Assembly (NCBI RefSeq): GCF_019029495.1
Contig: NZ_JAERQM010000001.1
Location: 372,001 to 436,000, forward strand
DNA: 64,000 nt
From: Falsiroseomonas oleicola
Lineage (GTDB): Bacteria > Pseudomonadota > Alphaproteobacteria > Acetobacterales > Acetobacteraceae
Reading direction: 5' to 3'
This document shows positions 27,382 to 47,121 of this stretch, piece after piece. Positions within the stretch are counted from its first letter, which is position 1; each line of letters opens with the position of its first letter. Below the pieces are notes generated by a model. The model saw nothing but the letters and a program-made list of their open reading frames with translations, searched no databases and was not told the origin of the DNA. Both the position numbers and the translations under genes were made by a program.

Positions 27382-28083
27382 TCAGTTTGCGAAAGGAAGG
27401 TCGAACGCCTTGAGGAGCGCCTTGGCTTCCTTGTCGGTCTTCGCGGTCGTCACGAACTGGATGTCCATGCCGCGCACCGTGTCGACCTTGTCGTAGTTGA
27501 TCTCAGGGAACACGATCTGCTCCTTGAGGCCCATGGCGTAGTTGCCACGGCCATCGAAGCCGCGGTTGCCGGGGATACCACGAAAGTCGCGCACGCGCGG
27601 CAGGGCAATCGTCACCAACCGGTCAAGAAACTCGTACATCCGCGCCTTGCGCAGCGTGACCTTGCAGCCGATCGCCTGGCCTTCGCGGATCTTGAAGCCC
27701 GCGATGGCCTTGCGGGCCCGGGTCTTCACCGGCTTCTGGCCGGCGATCGCCATCAGGTCCGCGACGGCGGCATCGAGCTTCTTGGAATCGCCGGCGGCTT
27801 CGCCGACGCCCATGTTGATCACGATCTTCTCGAGCTTCGGCACTTCCATCGGGTTCTTGTAGCCGAACTCGTCGGACAGGCGCTTGCGCACCACCTCCTC
27901 ATACAGCTTCCGAAGCCGCGTCTGCCCTTCCGGCGCCGCCTTGGCAGCACCAGCCTTGGCGACGGCCGCCGGCGAAGCCGGGGCCACGCGCTGCTCACCA
28001 CCCTTGGCGGCAGGCGCGGCGTTGCTCTTCTTCGGGGGCGTCGACTTCGCCGGCGCCTTGGCGCCCTTCTTGGTCCCGCTCAT
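27382..28083 (-). CDS. rplE: 50S ribosomal protein L5 with long N-terminal extension
   Basis: A 233-residue L5, which binds 5S rRNA and contacts P-site tRNA. The normal core begins near residue 55 ([15 protein letters not shown]) and contains [14 protein letters not shown] and [15 protein letters not shown]. Ahead of it lies an extra stretch of about 54 residues made almost only of Ala, Lys, Pro and Gly ([20 protein letters not shown] and onward). The usual L5 is about 180 residues. ATG 28083 overlaps the rplX stop (ATGA) and no ATG lies near the core start, so the extension is very probably translated. Confidence 0.96.
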   Translation of the reverse strand: MSGTKKGAKAPAKSTPPKKSNAAPAAKGGEQRVAPASPAAVAKAGAAKAAPEGQTRLRKLYEEVVRKRLSDEFGYKNPMEVPKLEKIVINMGVGEAAGDSKKLDAAVADLMAIAGQKPVKTRARKAIAGFKIREGQAIGCKVTLRKARMYEFLDRLVTIALPRVRDFRGIPGNRGFDGRGNYAMGLKEQIVFPEINYDKVDTVRGMDIQFVTTAKTDKEAKALLKAFDLPFAN

Positions 28084-28400
28084 CGGTCAATCACCTCGCC
28101 GGAGGGTCGGGCAACACGAACCTTGCTGCCGTCCTCGAGCACCTTGAACCCCACCCGCGTCGCCTTGCCGGACACCGGGTCGAGCAGCGCCAGGTTGGAG
28201 AGGTCGATCGGACCTTCCTTCTCGACGATACCACCCGGCTTGCCCATGCCCTGCGGCTTGGTGTGGCGCTTCACCATGTTCACGCCCTGCACGAAGGCGC
28301 GGTTTTCCTCGGGCACGACGCGAATGACATCGCCCTTCTTGCCCTTGTCGCGACCGGCGAGAACCTCGACCCGGTCGCCCTTCTTGATCTTCGCGGCCAT
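28080..28400 (-). CDS. rplX: 50S ribosomal protein L24
   Basis: A 106-residue L24 with a KOW motif ([20 protein letters not shown] at the start) and [21 protein letters not shown]. An assembly initiator binding the 5' end of 23S rRNA. Overlaps rplE, four bases after rplN. Confidence 0.97.
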   Translation of the reverse strand: MAAKIKKGDRVEVLAGRDKGKKGDVIRVVPEENRAFVQGVNMVKRHTKPQGMGKPGGIVEKEGPIDLSNLALLDPVSGKATRVGFKVLEDGSKVRVARPSGEVIDR

Positions 28401-28404
28401 GGCC

Positions 28405-28773
28405 TTACAGGACCTCCGGCGCCAGCGAGATGATCTTCATGAACTTGCGCCCACGCAGCTCACGCACGACCGGTCCGAAGATACGGGTGCCGATCGGCTC
28501 GCCTTGCTTGTTGATCAGAACCGCGGCGTTGCCGTCGAAGCGGATCGCGGTGCCGTCGATGCGCCGCACGGGATAGGCCGTGCGGACGATGACGGCGCGA
28601 TGCACCTCGCCCTTCTTCACCTTGGCGCGGGGAATCGCTTCCTTGACGGAAACGACGATGATGTCACCGACGGACGCCGTGCGGCGCTTCGACCCGCCCA
28701 GCACCTTGATGCACTGGACGCGGCGCGCGCCGGAATTGTCGGCGACGTCGAGGTTGGATTCGACCTGGATCAT
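28405..28773 (-). CDS. rplN: 50S ribosomal protein L14
   Basis: A 122-residue L14 starting [19 protein letters not shown], with the [20 protein letters not shown] segment and C-terminal [12 protein letters not shown]. Normal length. First gene of the spc block, 12 bp after rpsQ, with no separate promoter evident. Confidence 0.98.
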   Translation of the reverse strand: MIQVESNLDVADNSGARRVQCIKVLGGSKRRTASVGDIIVVSVKEAIPRAKVKKGEVHRAVIVRTAYPVRRIDGTAIRFDGNAAVLINKQGEPIGTRIFGPVVRELRGRKFMKIISLAPEVL

Positions 28774-28785
28774 GTCTTATCCGCC

Positions 28786-29103
28786 TCAGCTTGCCGAAGC
28801 GGGCGCATCGGCGGAGGGCTTCGCGGCGACGACCGGGGCATCGAAGCCCTCCGGACGCTCAACCGCATCGCCATTCCGCGCGACCACCAGCCACGACTTG
28901 TTCTTGCTGATCGGGCGGCATTCCTCGATCGACACCAGGTCGCCTTCCTTGCAGAGGTTCGCCGCGTCATGCGCTGCGTACTTCTTGGAACGACGGATGA
29001 ACTTCTTGTAGAGCGGATGCATCACGCGACGCTCGACCAAGACGGTGATCGTCTTGTCGGTCTTGTCGCTGACCACCCGGCCCGTGAGGACGCGCCTCGG
29101 CAT
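28786..29103 (-). CDS. rpsQ: 30S ribosomal protein S17
   Basis: A 105-residue S17: [20 protein letters not shown] and [28 protein letters not shown]. The core ends near residue 82; a tail rich in Pro, Ala and Ser follows ([19 protein letters not shown]), longer than in E. coli. Confidence 0.97.
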   Translation of the reverse strand: MPRRVLTGRVVSDKTDKTITVLVERRVMHPLYKKFIRRSKKYAAHDAANLCKEGDLVSIEECRPISKNKSWLVVARNGDAVERPEGFDAPVVAAKPSADAPASAS

Positions 29104-29115
29104 CGCCCGAACCCC

Positions 29116-29331
29116 TTAAGCTTGCTTCGCCGAGACGCGGACGCGCTCGGTCATGATCGTCTTCGCCCGCGCGATATCCCGGCGAACTTCCTTGATGCGA
29201 CCCGTCGCCTCAAGCTGGCCGGTGGCCCGCTGGAAGCGCAGGTTGAACTGCTCCTTCCGAAGGTTCACCAGCATCTCCTGCAGCTCGTCCGGGGTCTTGG
29301 CCCGCACGTCCGCGATCTTCGTCTGCGCCAT
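29116..29331 (-). CDS. rpmC: 50S ribosomal protein L29
   Basis: A 71-residue helical L29: [22 protein letters not shown], then [19 protein letters not shown]. Located at the exit tunnel near L23. One base after the rplP stop. Confidence 0.97.
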   Translation of the reverse strand: MAQTKIADVRAKTPDELQEMLVNLRKEQFNLRFQRATGQLEATGRIKEVRRDIARAKTIMTERVRVSAKQA

Positions 29332-29332
29332 C

Positions 29333-29758
29333 TCAGGCCTCCGCCGTGGCGCCGAGGCGCGTCACGATCTTCGTCTTGATCGGCAGCTTCGCCGCCCCGA
29401 GCTCGAGCGCCTCGCGGGCGATCTCACCAGAGACACCGTCCAGCTCGAACATGATGCGGCCCGGCTTCACCCGTGCCACCCAGTATTCCGGCGCGCCCTT
29501 GCCGGAGCCCATGCGGACTTCGGCCGGCTTGGTCGAAACGGGCACATCCGGGAAGATCCGGATCCAAACCCGCCCCTGGCGCTTCATGGCGCGCGTGATG
29601 GCGCGCCGCGCCGCCTCGATCTGCCGCGCCGTCACCCGCTCGGGCTCCAGCGCCTTCAGACCGAAACCGCCGAAGGTCAGGGTAAAGCCGCCACGGGCGA
29701 TACCCTTGATACGGCCCTTATGGGCCTTGCGAAACGTCGTGCGCTTAGGCTGCAGCAT
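29333..29758 (-). CDS. rplP: 50S ribosomal protein L16
   Basis: A 141-residue L16: [39 protein letters not shown] and the [23 protein letters not shown] loop near 70-90 that reaches the A-site tRNA. Normal length. Confidence 0.98.
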   Translation of the reverse strand: MLQPKRTTFRKAHKGRIKGIARGGFTLTFGGFGLKALEPERVTARQIEAARRAITRAMKRQGRVWIRIFPDVPVSTKPAEVRMGSGKGAPEYWVARVKPGRIMFELDGVSGEIAREALELGAAKLPIKTKIVTRLGATAEA

Positions 29759-29770
29759 GATCAGTTACCT

Positions 29771-30448
29771 TCAGCGCTGCGGGGCTTGTTCCGCGGCGCG
29801 CTTGTCCTGCGCCATCGGATCATGAGCCATGACTTCGCCCTTGAAGATCCAGACCTTGACACCGCAGGTGCCATAGGTGGTCTTCGCGGTCGCGACACCG
29901 AAATCGATATCCGCGCGCAGCGTGTGCAACGGCACACGGCCTTCGCGGTACCACTCCATGCGCGCAATCTCCGCCCCGCCCAGACGGCCGGAGCAGTTGA
30001 TGCGGATGCCGCCGGCGCCGAGGCGCATGGCGGACTGCACGGCGCGCTTCATCGCACGGCGGAACGCCACGCGGCGCTCCAGCTGCTGCGCGATGCTCTC
30101 GGCCACCAGCGTGCTGTCGATTTCCGGCTTGCGGATTTCAACGATGTTCAGCGAGACCTCGGCCCCGGCCATCTTCGCCAGGTCCTTGCGCAGGTTCTCG
30201 ATGTCCGCGCCCTTCTTGCCGATCACGACGCCCGGACGGGCGGCATGGATCGTCACGCGGGGCTTCTTCGCCGGACGCTCGATGACCACGCGAGACACGC
30301 CGGCGCCCTTCAGGCGCTCACGCAGCGTCTTACGCAGCTTCAGGTCCTCATGCAGCATCCGCGCATAGTCGCGCTCCGCGAACCAGCGGCTGTCCCAGGT
30401 GCGGTTGATGCCGAGCCGGAGCCCGATCGGATTGACTTTGTGACCCAT
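29771..30448 (-). CDS. rpsC: 30S ribosomal protein S3
   Basis: A 225-residue S3: [20 protein letters not shown], a KH domain with [17 protein letters not shown] near 58-72, and the C-terminal GARGCEI-like region ([20 protein letters not shown]). ATG 30448 is the family start; the upstream open frame is unrelated. Part of the mRNA entry channel. Confidence 0.97.
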   Translation of the reverse strand: MGHKVNPIGLRLGINRTWDSRWFAERDYARMLHEDLKLRKTLRERLKGAGVSRVVIERPAKKPRVTIHAARPGVVIGKKGADIENLRKDLAKMAGAEVSLNIVEIRKPEIDSTLVAESIAQQLERRVAFRRAMKRAVQSAMRLGAGGIRINCSGRLGGAEIARMEWYREGRVPLHTLRADIDFGVATAKTTYGTCGVKVWIFKGEVMAHDPMAQDKRAAEQAPQR

Positions 30449-30449
30449 G

Positions 30450-30854
30450 TTACGCGGCCTCCTGCTGTGCCGCCGGCGCCGGAACAGTCTGCTCCGCCAC
30501 AACGATCTTCAGATGGCTGAACCACTTCTCGATCTGCGAGGAGCGGCCACGGCCACGCGCATGGAAACGCTTCATCACCACGGCGCGCCCAACCTCGGCC
30601 TTGGTGACGACCAGGCGGTCGACATCCAGGCTGTGGTTGTTCTCGGCGTTGGCGATCGCGCTCTCGAGTGTCTTCTTCACCGTCTGCGCAATGCGGCGCT
30701 TGGAGAAGGTCAGCGTCGCGACGGCATCCTGTGCCGTGCGGCCGCGGATCAACCCCGCCACCAGGTTCAGCTTCCGCGGGCTGACACGAATGTTCTTCGT
30801 GATCGCCTGCGCTTCGGTTTCTTCGAGCCCGCGCTCGTGCTTCGGCTTGCTCAT
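30450..30854 (-). CDS. rplV: 50S ribosomal protein L22
   Basis: A 134-residue L22: [39 protein letters not shown] and the tunnel-lining [20 protein letters not shown]. No macrolide-type insertion or deletion is visible in that loop. A short Ala/Gln tail ends the protein. Confidence 0.97.
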   Translation of the reverse strand: MSKPKHERGLEETEAQAITKNIRVSPRKLNLVAGLIRGRTAQDAVATLTFSKRRIAQTVKKTLESAIANAENNHSLDVDRLVVTKAEVGRAVVMKRFHARGRGRSSQIEKWFSHLKIVVAEQTVPAPAAQQEAA

Positions 30855-30855
30855 G

Positions 30856-31134
30856 TTAGCCCCGCTTCGCCTTCTTGTCGGACGAATGCCCGGTGAAGGT
30901 GCGCGTCGGCGAGAACTCGCCGAACTTGTGGCCCACCATGTTCTCGTTCACCTGCACCGGGATGAACTTCTTCCCGTTGTAGACGCCGAACACCAAACCC
31001 ACGAACTGCGGCAAAATCGTGCTGCGGCGCGACCAGATCTTGATGACCTCGTTGCGACCCGAAGCGCGGGATGCCTCTGCCTTGTTGAGCAGGTAGCCGT
31101 CGACGAACGGCCCCTTCCAGACGCTGCGCGACAT
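30856..31134 (-). CDS. rpsS: 30S ribosomal protein S19
   Basis: A 92-residue S19: [39 protein letters not shown] and the C-terminal [20 protein letters not shown]. Head protein next to S13. 5 bp after the rplB stop. Confidence 0.98.
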   Translation of the reverse strand: MSRSVWKGPFVDGYLLNKAEASRASGRNEVIKIWSRRSTILPQFVGLVFGVYNGKKFIPVQVNENMVGHKFGEFSPTRTFTGHSSDKKAKRG

Positions 31135-31139
31135 TGCCG

Positions 31140-31973
31140 TCAGCCCTTCGTCGCGTTGCGGCGCCGGACAATGAGCCGGTCCGTACGCTTGTTGTTACGG
31201 GTCTTGGCACCCTTGGTGGGCTTGCCCCACGGGGTAACCGGATGACGACCACCAGAGGTGCGGCCTTCGCCACCACCATGCGGGTGATCGACGGGGTTCA
31301 TGACCACGCCGCGCTGATGCGGACGGAAGCCCATCCAGCGCATGCGGCCGGCCTTGCCGATCTGCTGGTTGCTGTTGTCCGGGTTGGACACGGCGCCAAT
31401 GGCGGCCATGCACTCGGCCCGCACCAGGCGAACCTCACCCGACATCAGCTTCACCTGCGCATAGCCGGCGTCCTTGCCGACCAGCTGGCAGAAGGTGCCC
31501 GCCGAACGCGCGATCTTCGCACCCGCACCCGGCTTCATCTCCAGGCAATGGATGATGGTGCCGACCGGAATGTTCGCCAGCGGCATCGCATTGCCCGGCT
31601 TGATGTCGACCTTCTCGCCCGACACCACGCTGTCGCCCGCCTTCAGGCGCTGCGGCGCAATGATATAGGCGAGCTCACCATCCGCGTACTTCAGCAGCGC
31701 GATCCAGGCGGAGCGGTTCGGGTCGTATTCCAGGCGCTCGACAACCGCGGCCACATCGAACTTGCGGCGCTTGAAGTCGACGATGCGGTAGGACTGCTTG
31801 TGTCCGCCGCCCCGGAACCGGACCGTGGTACGGCCATGGTTGTTGCGGCCGCCCGAGTGCGACTTGCCCTCGGTCAGCCCCTTGACCGGCTTGCCCTTCC
31901 ACAGGTCGGAACGGTCCACGAGGACCGTGCCGCGCAGCGACGGGGTGACCGGGTTGAAGTTCTTCAATGCCAT
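31140..31973 (-). CDS. rplB: 50S ribosomal protein L2
   Basis: A 277-residue L2 with [20 protein letters not shown], the SH3-like RNA-binding middle, and the C-terminal [20 protein letters not shown] carrying the conserved peptidyl-transferase His. Normal length. Confidence 0.98.
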   Translation of the reverse strand: MALKNFNPVTPSLRGTVLVDRSDLWKGKPVKGLTEGKSHSGGRNNHGRTTVRFRGGGHKQSYRIVDFKRRKFDVAAVVERLEYDPNRSAWIALLKYADGELAYIIAPQRLKAGDSVVSGEKVDIKPGNAMPLANIPVGTIIHCLEMKPGAGAKIARSAGTFCQLVGKDAGYAQVKLMSGEVRLVRAECMAAIGAVSNPDNSNQQIGKAGRMRWMGFRPHQRGVVMNPVDHPHGGGEGRTSGGRHPVTPWGKPTKGAKTRNNKRTDRLIVRRRNATKG

Positions 31974-31977
31974 GGCG

Positions 31978-32310
31978 TTACGCGAGCCCCGTCGTGAGGT
32001 CGATGGTCTGGCCGGCCTGCAGCCTCACCACCGCCTTCTTCCAATCGGAACGCTGGCCCTTACGACCGCGGAACCGCTTGGCCTTGCCCTTCATCACGAG
32101 CGTATTCACCGCCTCGACATTGACGCTGAACAGCTTCTCGACCGCCTGCCGGATCTCCGGTTTCGTCGCGTCCAGCGTCACCTTGAAGGTGACCTGGCTG
32201 CTCTCGTTCAGGCGCGTCGCCTTTTCCGTCACCACCGGTGCCAGGATCACCTGGTACAGGCGCTCGGCGGACAGGACCTTGCCGCGCGGCTTGGGTGCCG
32301 TCTCGCTCAT
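31978..32310 (-). CDS. rplW: 50S ribosomal protein L23
   Basis: A 110-residue L23: [24 protein letters not shown]-type N-terminus (core seen), [24 protein letters not shown], then basic [17 protein letters not shown]. The exit-tunnel dock for trigger factor and SRP. ATG overlaps the rplD stop (ATGA). Confidence 0.97.
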   Translation of the reverse strand: MSETAPKPRGKVLSAERLYQVILAPVVTEKATRLNESSQVTFKVTLDATKPEIRQAVEKLFSVNVEAVNTLVMKGKAKRFRGRKGQRSDWKKAVVRLQAGQTIDLTTGLA

Positions 32311-32957
32311 GCTTCGGATTCCTTCGTCGCGCCATTCAGCCGCGCCGCCAGAGCCTCGAGGCCGGCACGCGTCACCGCGAGCACGTCGTGGTTCAGGATG
32401 TCGTAGACATTGGCGCCGATGGTCGGCAGCACATCGATCTTGGGGATGTTGCGCGTGACGCGGGCGAAGCCCTCATCCACCGTCGCATCCACCACCAGGG
32501 CGCTGTCCCAGCCCAGCTTCTTCAGCTGCGCCACCATCGCCGAGGTCTTGGCCTCGTCGCCGGCGGTGGCCGTGTCGAGCACGATCAGCTTGCCCGCCGC
32601 CACCTTGGCGGAGAGCGCGCAGATCAGGCCGAGGCGGCGGACCTTCTTGTTCAGGTTGTAGCCGTGGTCGCGCACCACCGGACCGTGGACGATGCCACCC
32701 TTGCGGTACTGCGGCGCCCGCAGGGAGCCCTGGCGCGCATTGCCGGTGCCCTTCTGCCGATACGGCTTCTTGGTGGTGCCGGAGACCTCGCCCATGCCCT
32801 TGACCTTGTGGGTCCCGGCGCGGCGCTTGGCCAACTGCCAATGGACCACACGGGCCATGATGTCGGCCCGCGGCTCGGCGCCGAACAGCGCCTCCGGCAG
32901 GTCGACCTGGCCGACGGAGTCATTGTCGAGATTGATGACAGGAAGCTGGATGGCCAT
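32307..32957 (-). CDS. rplD: 50S ribosomal protein L4
   Basis: A 216-residue L4. The tunnel loop holds [20 protein letters not shown] near 66-85; the globular part holds [21 protein letters not shown]. In E. coli L4 represses the S10 operon by attenuation. The leader here would be upstream of tuf, since no promoter is evident between tuf and rpsJ. Confidence 0.97.
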   Translation of the reverse strand: MAIQLPVINLDNDSVGQVDLPEALFGAEPRADIMARVVHWQLAKRRAGTHKVKGMGEVSGTTKKPYRQKGTGNARQGSLRAPQYRKGGIVHGPVVRDHGYNLNKKVRRLGLICALSAKVAAGKLIVLDTATAGDEAKTSAMVAQLKKLGWDSALVVDATVDEGFARVTRNIPKIDVLPTIGANVYDILNHDVLAVTRAGLEALAARLNGATKESEA

Positions 32958-32962
32958 GATCT

Positions 32963-33682
32963 TTACCCTTCCGCCCCAGCTTCGGCAGCCAGACCGGCCG
33001 GATAGGGCGCATCGGCATGGCGCGCACGCTTCACAGCGTCCCGCACCAGCACATAGCTGCCCTTCGAACCGGGAACGGCGCCCTTCACCAGCAGCAGCCC
33101 GCGCTCCGCATCATGCCCGGCGATGACCAGGTTCTGCGTGGTCACGCGCTCGACACCCATATGGCCGGCCATCTTCTTGTTCTTGAAGGTCTTGCCCGGA
33201 TCCTGACGGTTGCCGGTGGAACCATGCGAACGGTGGCTGACCGAAACGCCGTGCGACGCCTCGAGACCCGCGAAATTCCAGCGCTTCATCGCACCAGCGA
33301 AGCCCTTGCCCTGGGTCGTGCCCGTGACATCGATCTTCTGGCCGGCGACGAAATGGCCGATTCCGAGCTTGGTGCCGGGCGCGAGAGTCGCGTCCTCGGC
33401 CACGCGGAACTCAACGGTCTTGCGCGGCGCCTCGACGCCGGCCTTCGCGAAGTGGCCCTTCTGCGGATTCGTCACGTTCTTCGGCTTCGCCACGCCAATC
33501 CCGACCTGGACGGCGACATAGCCATCCTTCTCGAGCGTGCGCTGCGCGATAACGCGAACGTTGTCGACATGCAGAACGGTGACAGGGACGGTGGAACCGT
33601 CCTCATTGAAAAGCCGGGTCATCCCCAGCTTCCGGGCGATCAGCCCGGAACGGCCCGTAACCTGACGGCCTGTGATGGACAT
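32963..33682 (-). CDS. rplC: 50S ribosomal protein L3
   Basis: A 239-residue L3: [18 protein letters not shown], then [16 protein letters not shown]-like [29 protein letters not shown] and [15 protein letters not shown], the standard extension that reaches the peptidyl-transferase centre. The C-terminus has an Ala-rich tail of about 20 residues. 23 bp after rpsJ. Confidence 0.97.
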   Translation of the reverse strand: MSITGRQVTGRSGLIARKLGMTRLFNEDGSTVPVTVLHVDNVRVIAQRTLEKDGYVAVQVGIGVAKPKNVTNPQKGHFAKAGVEAPRKTVEFRVAEDATLAPGTKLGIGHFVAGQKIDVTGTTQGKGFAGAMKRWNFAGLEASHGVSVSHRSHGSTGNRQDPGKTFKNKKMAGHMGVERVTTQNLVIAGHDAERGLLLVKGAVPGSKGSYVLVRDAVKRARHADAPYPAGLAAEAGAEG

Positions 33683-33705
33683 TATGTCGGTCCTCTATCC
33701 GTCGA

Positions 33706-34014
33706 TCAGATCTTGATCTCGACGTCCACACCCGAGGCGAGGTCGAGCTTCATCAGCGCGTCCACGGTCTGGGGGGTGGGATCGACGATATCAAGCAGAC
33801 GACGGTGCGTACGAATCTCGAACTGCTCGCGCGACTTCTTATCGACGTGCGGCGAACGGTTGACGGTGAAACGCTCGATCTGCGTCGGCAGCGGGATGGG
33901 CCCGCGCACCCGCGCACCCGTCCGCTTGGCCGTGTTGACGATTTCCCGCGTGCTGCCATCGAGCACGCGGTGATCGAACGCCTTGAGGCGAATGCGGATG
34001 TTCTGGCTGTCCAT
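33706..34014 (-). CDS. rpsJ: 30S ribosomal protein S10
   Basis: A 102-residue S10/Nus[55 protein letters not shown]-type core (seen in part), [18 protein letters not shown]. Besides its ribosomal place it is NusE in antitermination with NusB. ATG 34014; 31 bp after tuf. Confidence 0.98.
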   Translation of the reverse strand: MDSQNIRIRLKAFDHRVLDGSTREIVNTAKRTGARVRGPIPLPTQIERFTVNRSPHVDKKSREQFEIRTHRRLLDIVDPTPQTVDALMKLDLASGVDVEIKI

Positions 34015-34045
34015 GGCGCTTTGGCCCGTACCCTTCCGTCGTCGC

Positions 34046-35233
<1,188 letters not shown>

Positions 35234-35261
35234 GGTGTCAGGTCCTCAAGATCGGATCGTG

Positions 35262-35738
35262 TTACCAGCGGTAGTGGCTGAAGGCCTTGTTTGCCTCCGC
35301 CATCCGGTGCGTGTCTTCGCGCTTCTTCACGGCGGAGCCACGATTGTTCGCGGCATCCATCAGCTCGGCAGACAGGCGGTCTTCCATCGTGTGCTCGCCG
35401 CGCTTGCGGGCGCTGTCGATGAGCCAGCGGATCGCCAGCGCCTGGCGCCGTTCCGGTCGCACCTCGACAGGCACCTGGTAGGTCGCGCCACCGACGCGAC
35501 GGCTGCGGACCTCCACGGCCGGCTTCACATTGTCCATCGCCTGATGGAACACGGCCAGCGGGTCGGCGGCAGCGCCGGCGCGACGCTTCAGCGTATCCAT
35601 CGCCGCGTAGACGATGCCCTCGGCCGTGCTCTTCTTGCCGTCGTACATCAGCACGTTCATGAAACGGCTCAGCACGAGGTCGCCGAACTTCGGGTCCGGC
35701 AGGACTTCACGCTTGGTGGCGCTATGGCGGCGCGACAT
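35262..35738 (-). CDS. rpsG: 30S ribosomal protein S7
   Basis: A 158-residue S7: [41 protein letters not shown] and [27 protein letters not shown]. Primary head-assembly protein. 28 bp before tuf, with a TTGAGGACC ribosome binding site there; no trace of fusA is seen in the gap. Confidence 0.98.
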   Translation of the reverse strand: MSRRHSATKREVLPDPKFGDLVLSRFMNVLMYDGKKSTAEGIVYAAMDTLKRRAGAAADPLAVFHQAMDNVKPAVEVRSRRVGGATYQVPVEVRPERRQALAIRWLIDSARKRGEHTMEDRLSAELMDAANNRGSAVKKREDTHRMAEANKAFSHYRW

Positions 35739-35749
35739 GTCTCAGTTCC

Positions 35750-36121
35750 TCACTTCGGACGCTTGGCGCCATACAGCGACCGGCGCTGACGACGCTTCGC
35801 GATGCCCTGCGTGTCGAGCACGCCGCGCAGGATGTGGTAGCGGACGCCCGGAAGGTCCTTCACACGACCACCGCGGATCAGCACCACGGAGTGCTCCTGC
35901 AGGTTGTGGCCCTCGCCGGGGATGTAGCTCACCACCTCGTAGCCGTTGGTCAGGCGCACCTTGGCGACCTTACGAAGCGCCGAGTTCGGCTTCTTCGGTG
36001 TGGTCGTGTAGACGCGCGTGCAGACGCCCCGCTTCTGCGGGCTGCCCTGCAGGGCCGGAACCTTGTTCCGCTTCGCGATAGGCTCACGCCCCTGGGCGAT
36101 GAGCTGGTTGATCGTCGGCAT
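35750..36121 (-). CDS. rpsL: 30S ribosomal protein S12
   Basis: A 123-residue S12: [40 protein letters not shown] and [13 protein letters not shown]. Both lysines whose change gives streptomycin resistance (the TPKKPNSA and RVKDLPG loops) are the sensitive-type Lys. First gene of the str unit, 11 bp before rpsG. Confidence 0.98.
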   Translation of the reverse strand: MPTINQLIAQGREPIAKRNKVPALQGSPQKRGVCTRVYTTTPKKPNSALRKVAKVRLTNGYEVVSYIPGEGHNLQEHSVVLIRGGRVKDLPGVRYHILRGVLDTQGIAKRRQRRSLYGAKRPK

Positions 36122-36331
36122 GACGCCCCTTCGTGCTCGTCTCGTCTGTCCCCATCACCGCAAACGGGATGGCCCGCGTGGAAGGCCAAGAGGCTCTTCC
36201 CTGCGGGCACCTGTCCGACCCCCGACCTAGGCACCCCAAACGGGGATGCGGTTCCGGAAGCGCGTCGCTGGAGACCAATATCAGCCCGGTCGTATCAGCG
36301 CGGGCTGCGCCGTATTCGACCAAGGTCGCGC

Positions 36332-36360
36332 CTAATATCCGGCGCCCTTGGTTGAGTCAA
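36332..36360 (-). promoter_or_regulatory. Strong candidate promoter for the str-S10-spc unit
   Basis: On the minus strand TTGACT (36355-36360) is followed after exactly 17 bp by TATTAG (36332-36337). It starts a few bases past the rpoC terminator and would give a leader of about 205 nt before rpsL. It is the best promoter match in the 272-bp rpoC-rpsL gap, and I see no other gene there. It may drive rpsL to secY-adk in one transcript. Confidence 0.7.
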
Positions 36361-36365
36361 GCGAA

Positions 36366-36387
36366 GTGGCGCCCCGAGGGGCGCCAC
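36366..36387 (-). terminator. Hairpin after rpoC
   Basis: GTGGCGCCCC/GGGGCGCCAC form a 10-bp perfect stem 6 bp past the rpoC stop (minus strand). It is followed only by ACTTCGCTTG, no full T-run. It separates rpoC from the rpsL promoter immediately downstream. Termination is inferred. Confidence 0.65.
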
Positions 36388-36393
36388 CCCCCC

Positions 36394-40578
<4,185 letters not shown>

Positions 40579-40630
40579 TCCGTCCGGCTCGCCAGCGTAA
40601 TTCGGCCGCGCGCCACGAAAAGGGAGAGCC

Positions 40631-40650
40631 GCGCCACCTTCCGGTGGCGC
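40631..40650 (-). other. rpoB-rpoC intergenic hairpin with GNRA-type loop
   Basis: GCGCCACC/GGTGGCGC form an 8-bp perfect stem. On the transcribed minus strand the loop is GGAA, a stable GNRA tetraloop. It sits in the 91-bp spacer 20 bp past the rpoB stop. No T-run directly follows. It may be an RNase or stability site that sets the rpoB/rpoC ratio; this is inference. Confidence 0.5.
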
Positions 40651-40669
40651 GGGTATTCAAACCAGGCGA

Positions 40670-44857
<4,188 letters not shown>

Positions 44858-44960
44858 GCCTGTCCCGCTTCCCGTGCCTGCCAGCGGCGCACCGCGCCCG
44901 GAGGATTTTCGCCAGTTTGCCCCACCCGACCCGGCGGGGCGCCATCGTCAAACGCGGTCG

Positions 44961-44992
44961 CGGGCGGGAATCCCGATTGGGAGTCCCGCCCG
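44961..44992 (-). other. rplL-rpoB intergenic hairpin (attenuator candidate)
   Basis: An imperfect 14-bp stem (CGGGCGGGA outer arms 44961-44969/44984-44992, one A-G mismatch, inner TCCC/GGGA, loop GATT) lies in the 235-bp gap between rplL and rpoB. In E. coli an attenuator at this place reduces rpoB relative to rplL. Position and shape agree; the lack of a T-run suggests partial termination. Confidence 0.5.
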
Positions 44993-45092
44993 TTCCCGTA
45001 GATATGTCGCCCGGCGGACAACCAAAGGCCCGCCACCGGGATTCCGCGCGCCCCGCCCCACCGAAGGGGCAAGGCAGGGGCGCGCAGGTCGC

Positions 45093-45470
45093 TCAGCTGA
45101 TCTCGACCACGGCGCCGTTCTCTTCCAGCACCTTCTTGATCTTCGCAGCTTCGTCCTTGCTCGCCGCGTCCTTCACGACCTTCGGAGCGCCCTCGACCAG
45201 GTCCTTGGCTTCCTTCAGCCCGAGCCCGGTGATCGTGCGGATCTCCTTGATCACGTTGATCTTCTTGTCGCCGGCGGCCTTCAGGGTGACGGTGAACTCC
45301 GTCTTCTCCTCAACCGGGGCGGCGGCAGCGGCAGCAGCCGGCGCGGCAGCCGCAGCGACCGGAGCCGCGGCGGAGACGCCCCACTTCTCTTCCAGCATCT
45401 TGGACAGCTCAGCAGCTTCCAGAACCGTCAGGCTGGAGAGCTCGTCAACAAGCTTTGCGAGGTCGGCCAT
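45093..45470 (-). CDS. rplL: 50S ribosomal protein L7/L12
   Basis: A 125-residue stalk protein. The N-terminal dimer domain is [20 protein letters not shown], the Ala/Pro hinge spans about 35-52, and the C-terminal factor-binding domain has [23 protein letters not shown] 45470. Present in several copies per ribosome via L10. 96 bp after rplJ. Confidence 0.98.
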   Translation of the reverse strand: MADLAKLVDELSSLTVLEAAELSKMLEEKWGVSAAAPVAAAAAPAAAAAAAPVEEKTEFTVTLKAAGDKKINVIKEIRTITGLGLKEAKDLVEGAPKVVKDAASKDEAAKIKKVLEENGAVVEIS

Positions 45471-45566
45471 GTGTGTATCCTTCGATATATTGGCTTGGCT
45501 TGGTATTTGCAAGACCCAAGCGGGAACCGTTCCCACCGGGTCGAATCGTCAGGCTTGGGAAGGGGC

Positions 45567-46097
45567 TCAGGCCGCCTCCGCCTCCGCCTCGTCCTTCTTG
45601 GCATACGCGGCAAAGACCCGCGCGAGCTGCGAACCAGGGGCCTGCAGAATGCCCGCGATCCGCGTCGCCGGCGTCTGGATCAGGCCCAGAAGCTGTGCGC
45701 GCAGGGTCTCGAGCGACGGCAGGGCTGCCAGCGCCTTGACGCCATCGGCGTCCAGCGTCTGGGTCCCAAGCGCCCCGCCAAGGATCACGAACTTGTCGTT
45801 CGCCTTGGCGAAATCCACGGCAGTCTTCGCCACGGCCACCGGGTCCCGCGACCACGCAAGCGCGGTCGGACCCTTCAGCAGCGGCGAGATGCCCTGGAAG
45901 CTGGTACCATCGAGGGCGAGCGCGGCCAGCCGGTTCTTCGCGACCTTGTAGGTCGCACCGGCTTCCCGCATGCGCCGCCGCAGCGTCGTCGCATCCGCCA
46001 CCGTCAAGCCCTTGTTCTGGCTGACGAGGACGAAGGACGTCTCCGCGAACACCGCTTGCAGGGCCTGCACGAAGGCCTGCTTTTCCGTACGGTCCAC
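45567..46097 (-). CDS. rplJ: 50S ribosomal protein L10
   Basis: A 176-residue L10 that anchors L7/L12 dimers. It contains [18 protein letters not shown], then [23 protein letters not shown] and [18 protein letters not shown]; the last helix reads [19 protein letters not shown]. The start is taken as GTG 46097 (GGAGACGGAC upstream). The frame is open far upstream but those residues are not L10-like. Confidence 0.94.
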   Translation of the reverse strand: MDRTEKQAFVQALQAVFAETSFVLVSQNKGLTVADATTLRRRMREAGATYKVAKNRLAALALDGTSFQGISPLLKGPTALAWSRDPVAVAKTAVDFAKANDKFVILGGALGTQTLDADGVKALAALPSLETLRAQLLGLIQTPATRIAGILQAPGSQLARVFAAYAKKDEAEAEAA

Positions 46098-46416
46098 GTC
46101 CGTCTCCGTAAATGGCCTTGCCTTTTGGAAGGGCTGCGGCCGGTTCAAGCGCAGGGTGGAAACCACCCCGAAAGGCCTGCTGGAACGGGACCTACCAAGC
46201 CAGGCCAGGTCGGGCGCCTTGGCACCCGAACCGGCAGAACTTCTCGGCACCCCATCTCTCACCTGCGCGGCTGGCGCCGCTTCAAGGCCCCGCCCCAGGA
46301 AGGGGTGAGGCCACAGGAGGTCTCCGACAGGTTCGGACAGGGACCGAGGCCCCCGCCCTGCCCGGCACCCCGAAAGGTGCCGAATAACGCCCGCCCCATC
46401 CGGGACGGGAAAGGGA
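46098..46416 (-). promoter_or_regulatory. rplJ leader region (rplA-rplJ intergenic)
   Basis: The 319 bp between rplA and rplJ hold no gene. Many short G+C-rich stems are visible, the clearest being CGGCACC-N6-GGTGCCG at 46363-46382, soon after the rplA stop. In other bacteria this leader binds the L10-L12 complex and represses rplJL translation. I could not fold the full L10-leader kink-turn by eye, so the assignment rests on position and length. Confidence 0.4.
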
Positions 46417-47118
46417 TCAGCTACCGCTGGACAGCGAAGCCAGGTCGACCTTCAGCCCAGGACCCATGGAGGAGGACAATGCCACCTTCTTCACATAGGT
46501 GCCCTTGGCGCCGGTCGGGCGGGCCTTCTGGATCGCGTCGATGAAGGCGCGCGCATTGGCCAGCAGGCTGTCGGCCTCGAAGCTCGCCTTGCCGATGCCG
46601 GCATGCACGATCCCGGCCTTTTCGGCGCGGAACTCCACCTGGCCGGCCTTGGCGGCCAGCACGGCGCCCTTGACGTCCATGGTCACGGTGCCGAGGCGCG
46701 GGTTCGGCATCAGGCCGCGCGGGCCGAGCACCTTACCCAGGCGACCCACCAGGGCCATCATGTCCGGCGTCGCGATGCAGCGGTCGAACTCGATCTTGCC
46801 TTCCTGCACGGCGGCGGCCAGGTCGTCCGCGCCCACCACATCGGCGCCGGCGGCCAGAGCCTCCTCGGCCTTCGCGCCACGGGCGAAGACGCCGACGCGC
46901 ACGGTCTTGCCGGTGCCGTTCGGCAGGCCGACCACGCCGCGGACCATCTGGTCGGCATGGCGCGGATCGATGCCGAGGTTCATCGAGATTTCGATGGTCT
47001 CGTCGAACTTGGCCTTCGCATTGGCCTTGGCCAGCTTGATGGCCTCATCCAGCGCGTAGTTCTTGTCCTGGTCGAGACCGGTGACGATCGCCTTGAGGCG
47101 CTTGCCCTGCTTGGCCAT
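46417..47118 (-). CDS. rplA: 50S ribosomal protein L1
   Basis: A 233-residue L1: [25 protein letters not shown], then [17 protein letters not shown] and the conserved [17 protein letters not shown]. The C-terminal [20 protein letters not shown] is typical. In E. coli it represses rplKA translation. 3 bp after rplK. Confidence 0.98.
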   Translation of the reverse strand: MAKQGKRLKAIVTGLDQDKNYALDEAIKLAKANAKAKFDETIEISMNLGIDPRHADQMVRGVVGLPNGTGKTVRVGVFARGAKAEEALAAGADVVGADDLAAAVQEGKIEFDRCIATPDMMALVGRLGKVLGPRGLMPNPRLGTVTMDVKGAVLAAKAGQVEFRAEKAGIVHAGIGKASFEADSLLANARAFIDAIQKARPTGAKGTYVKKVALSSSMGPGLKVDLASLSSGS

Positions 47119-47121
47119 GGT

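Noticed and set aside
36122-36331. A possible small gene or riboswitch in the long rpsL leader
   Set aside because: No start codon with a ribosome binding site and sensible peptide was seen, and no known riboswitch core could be recognised by eye.
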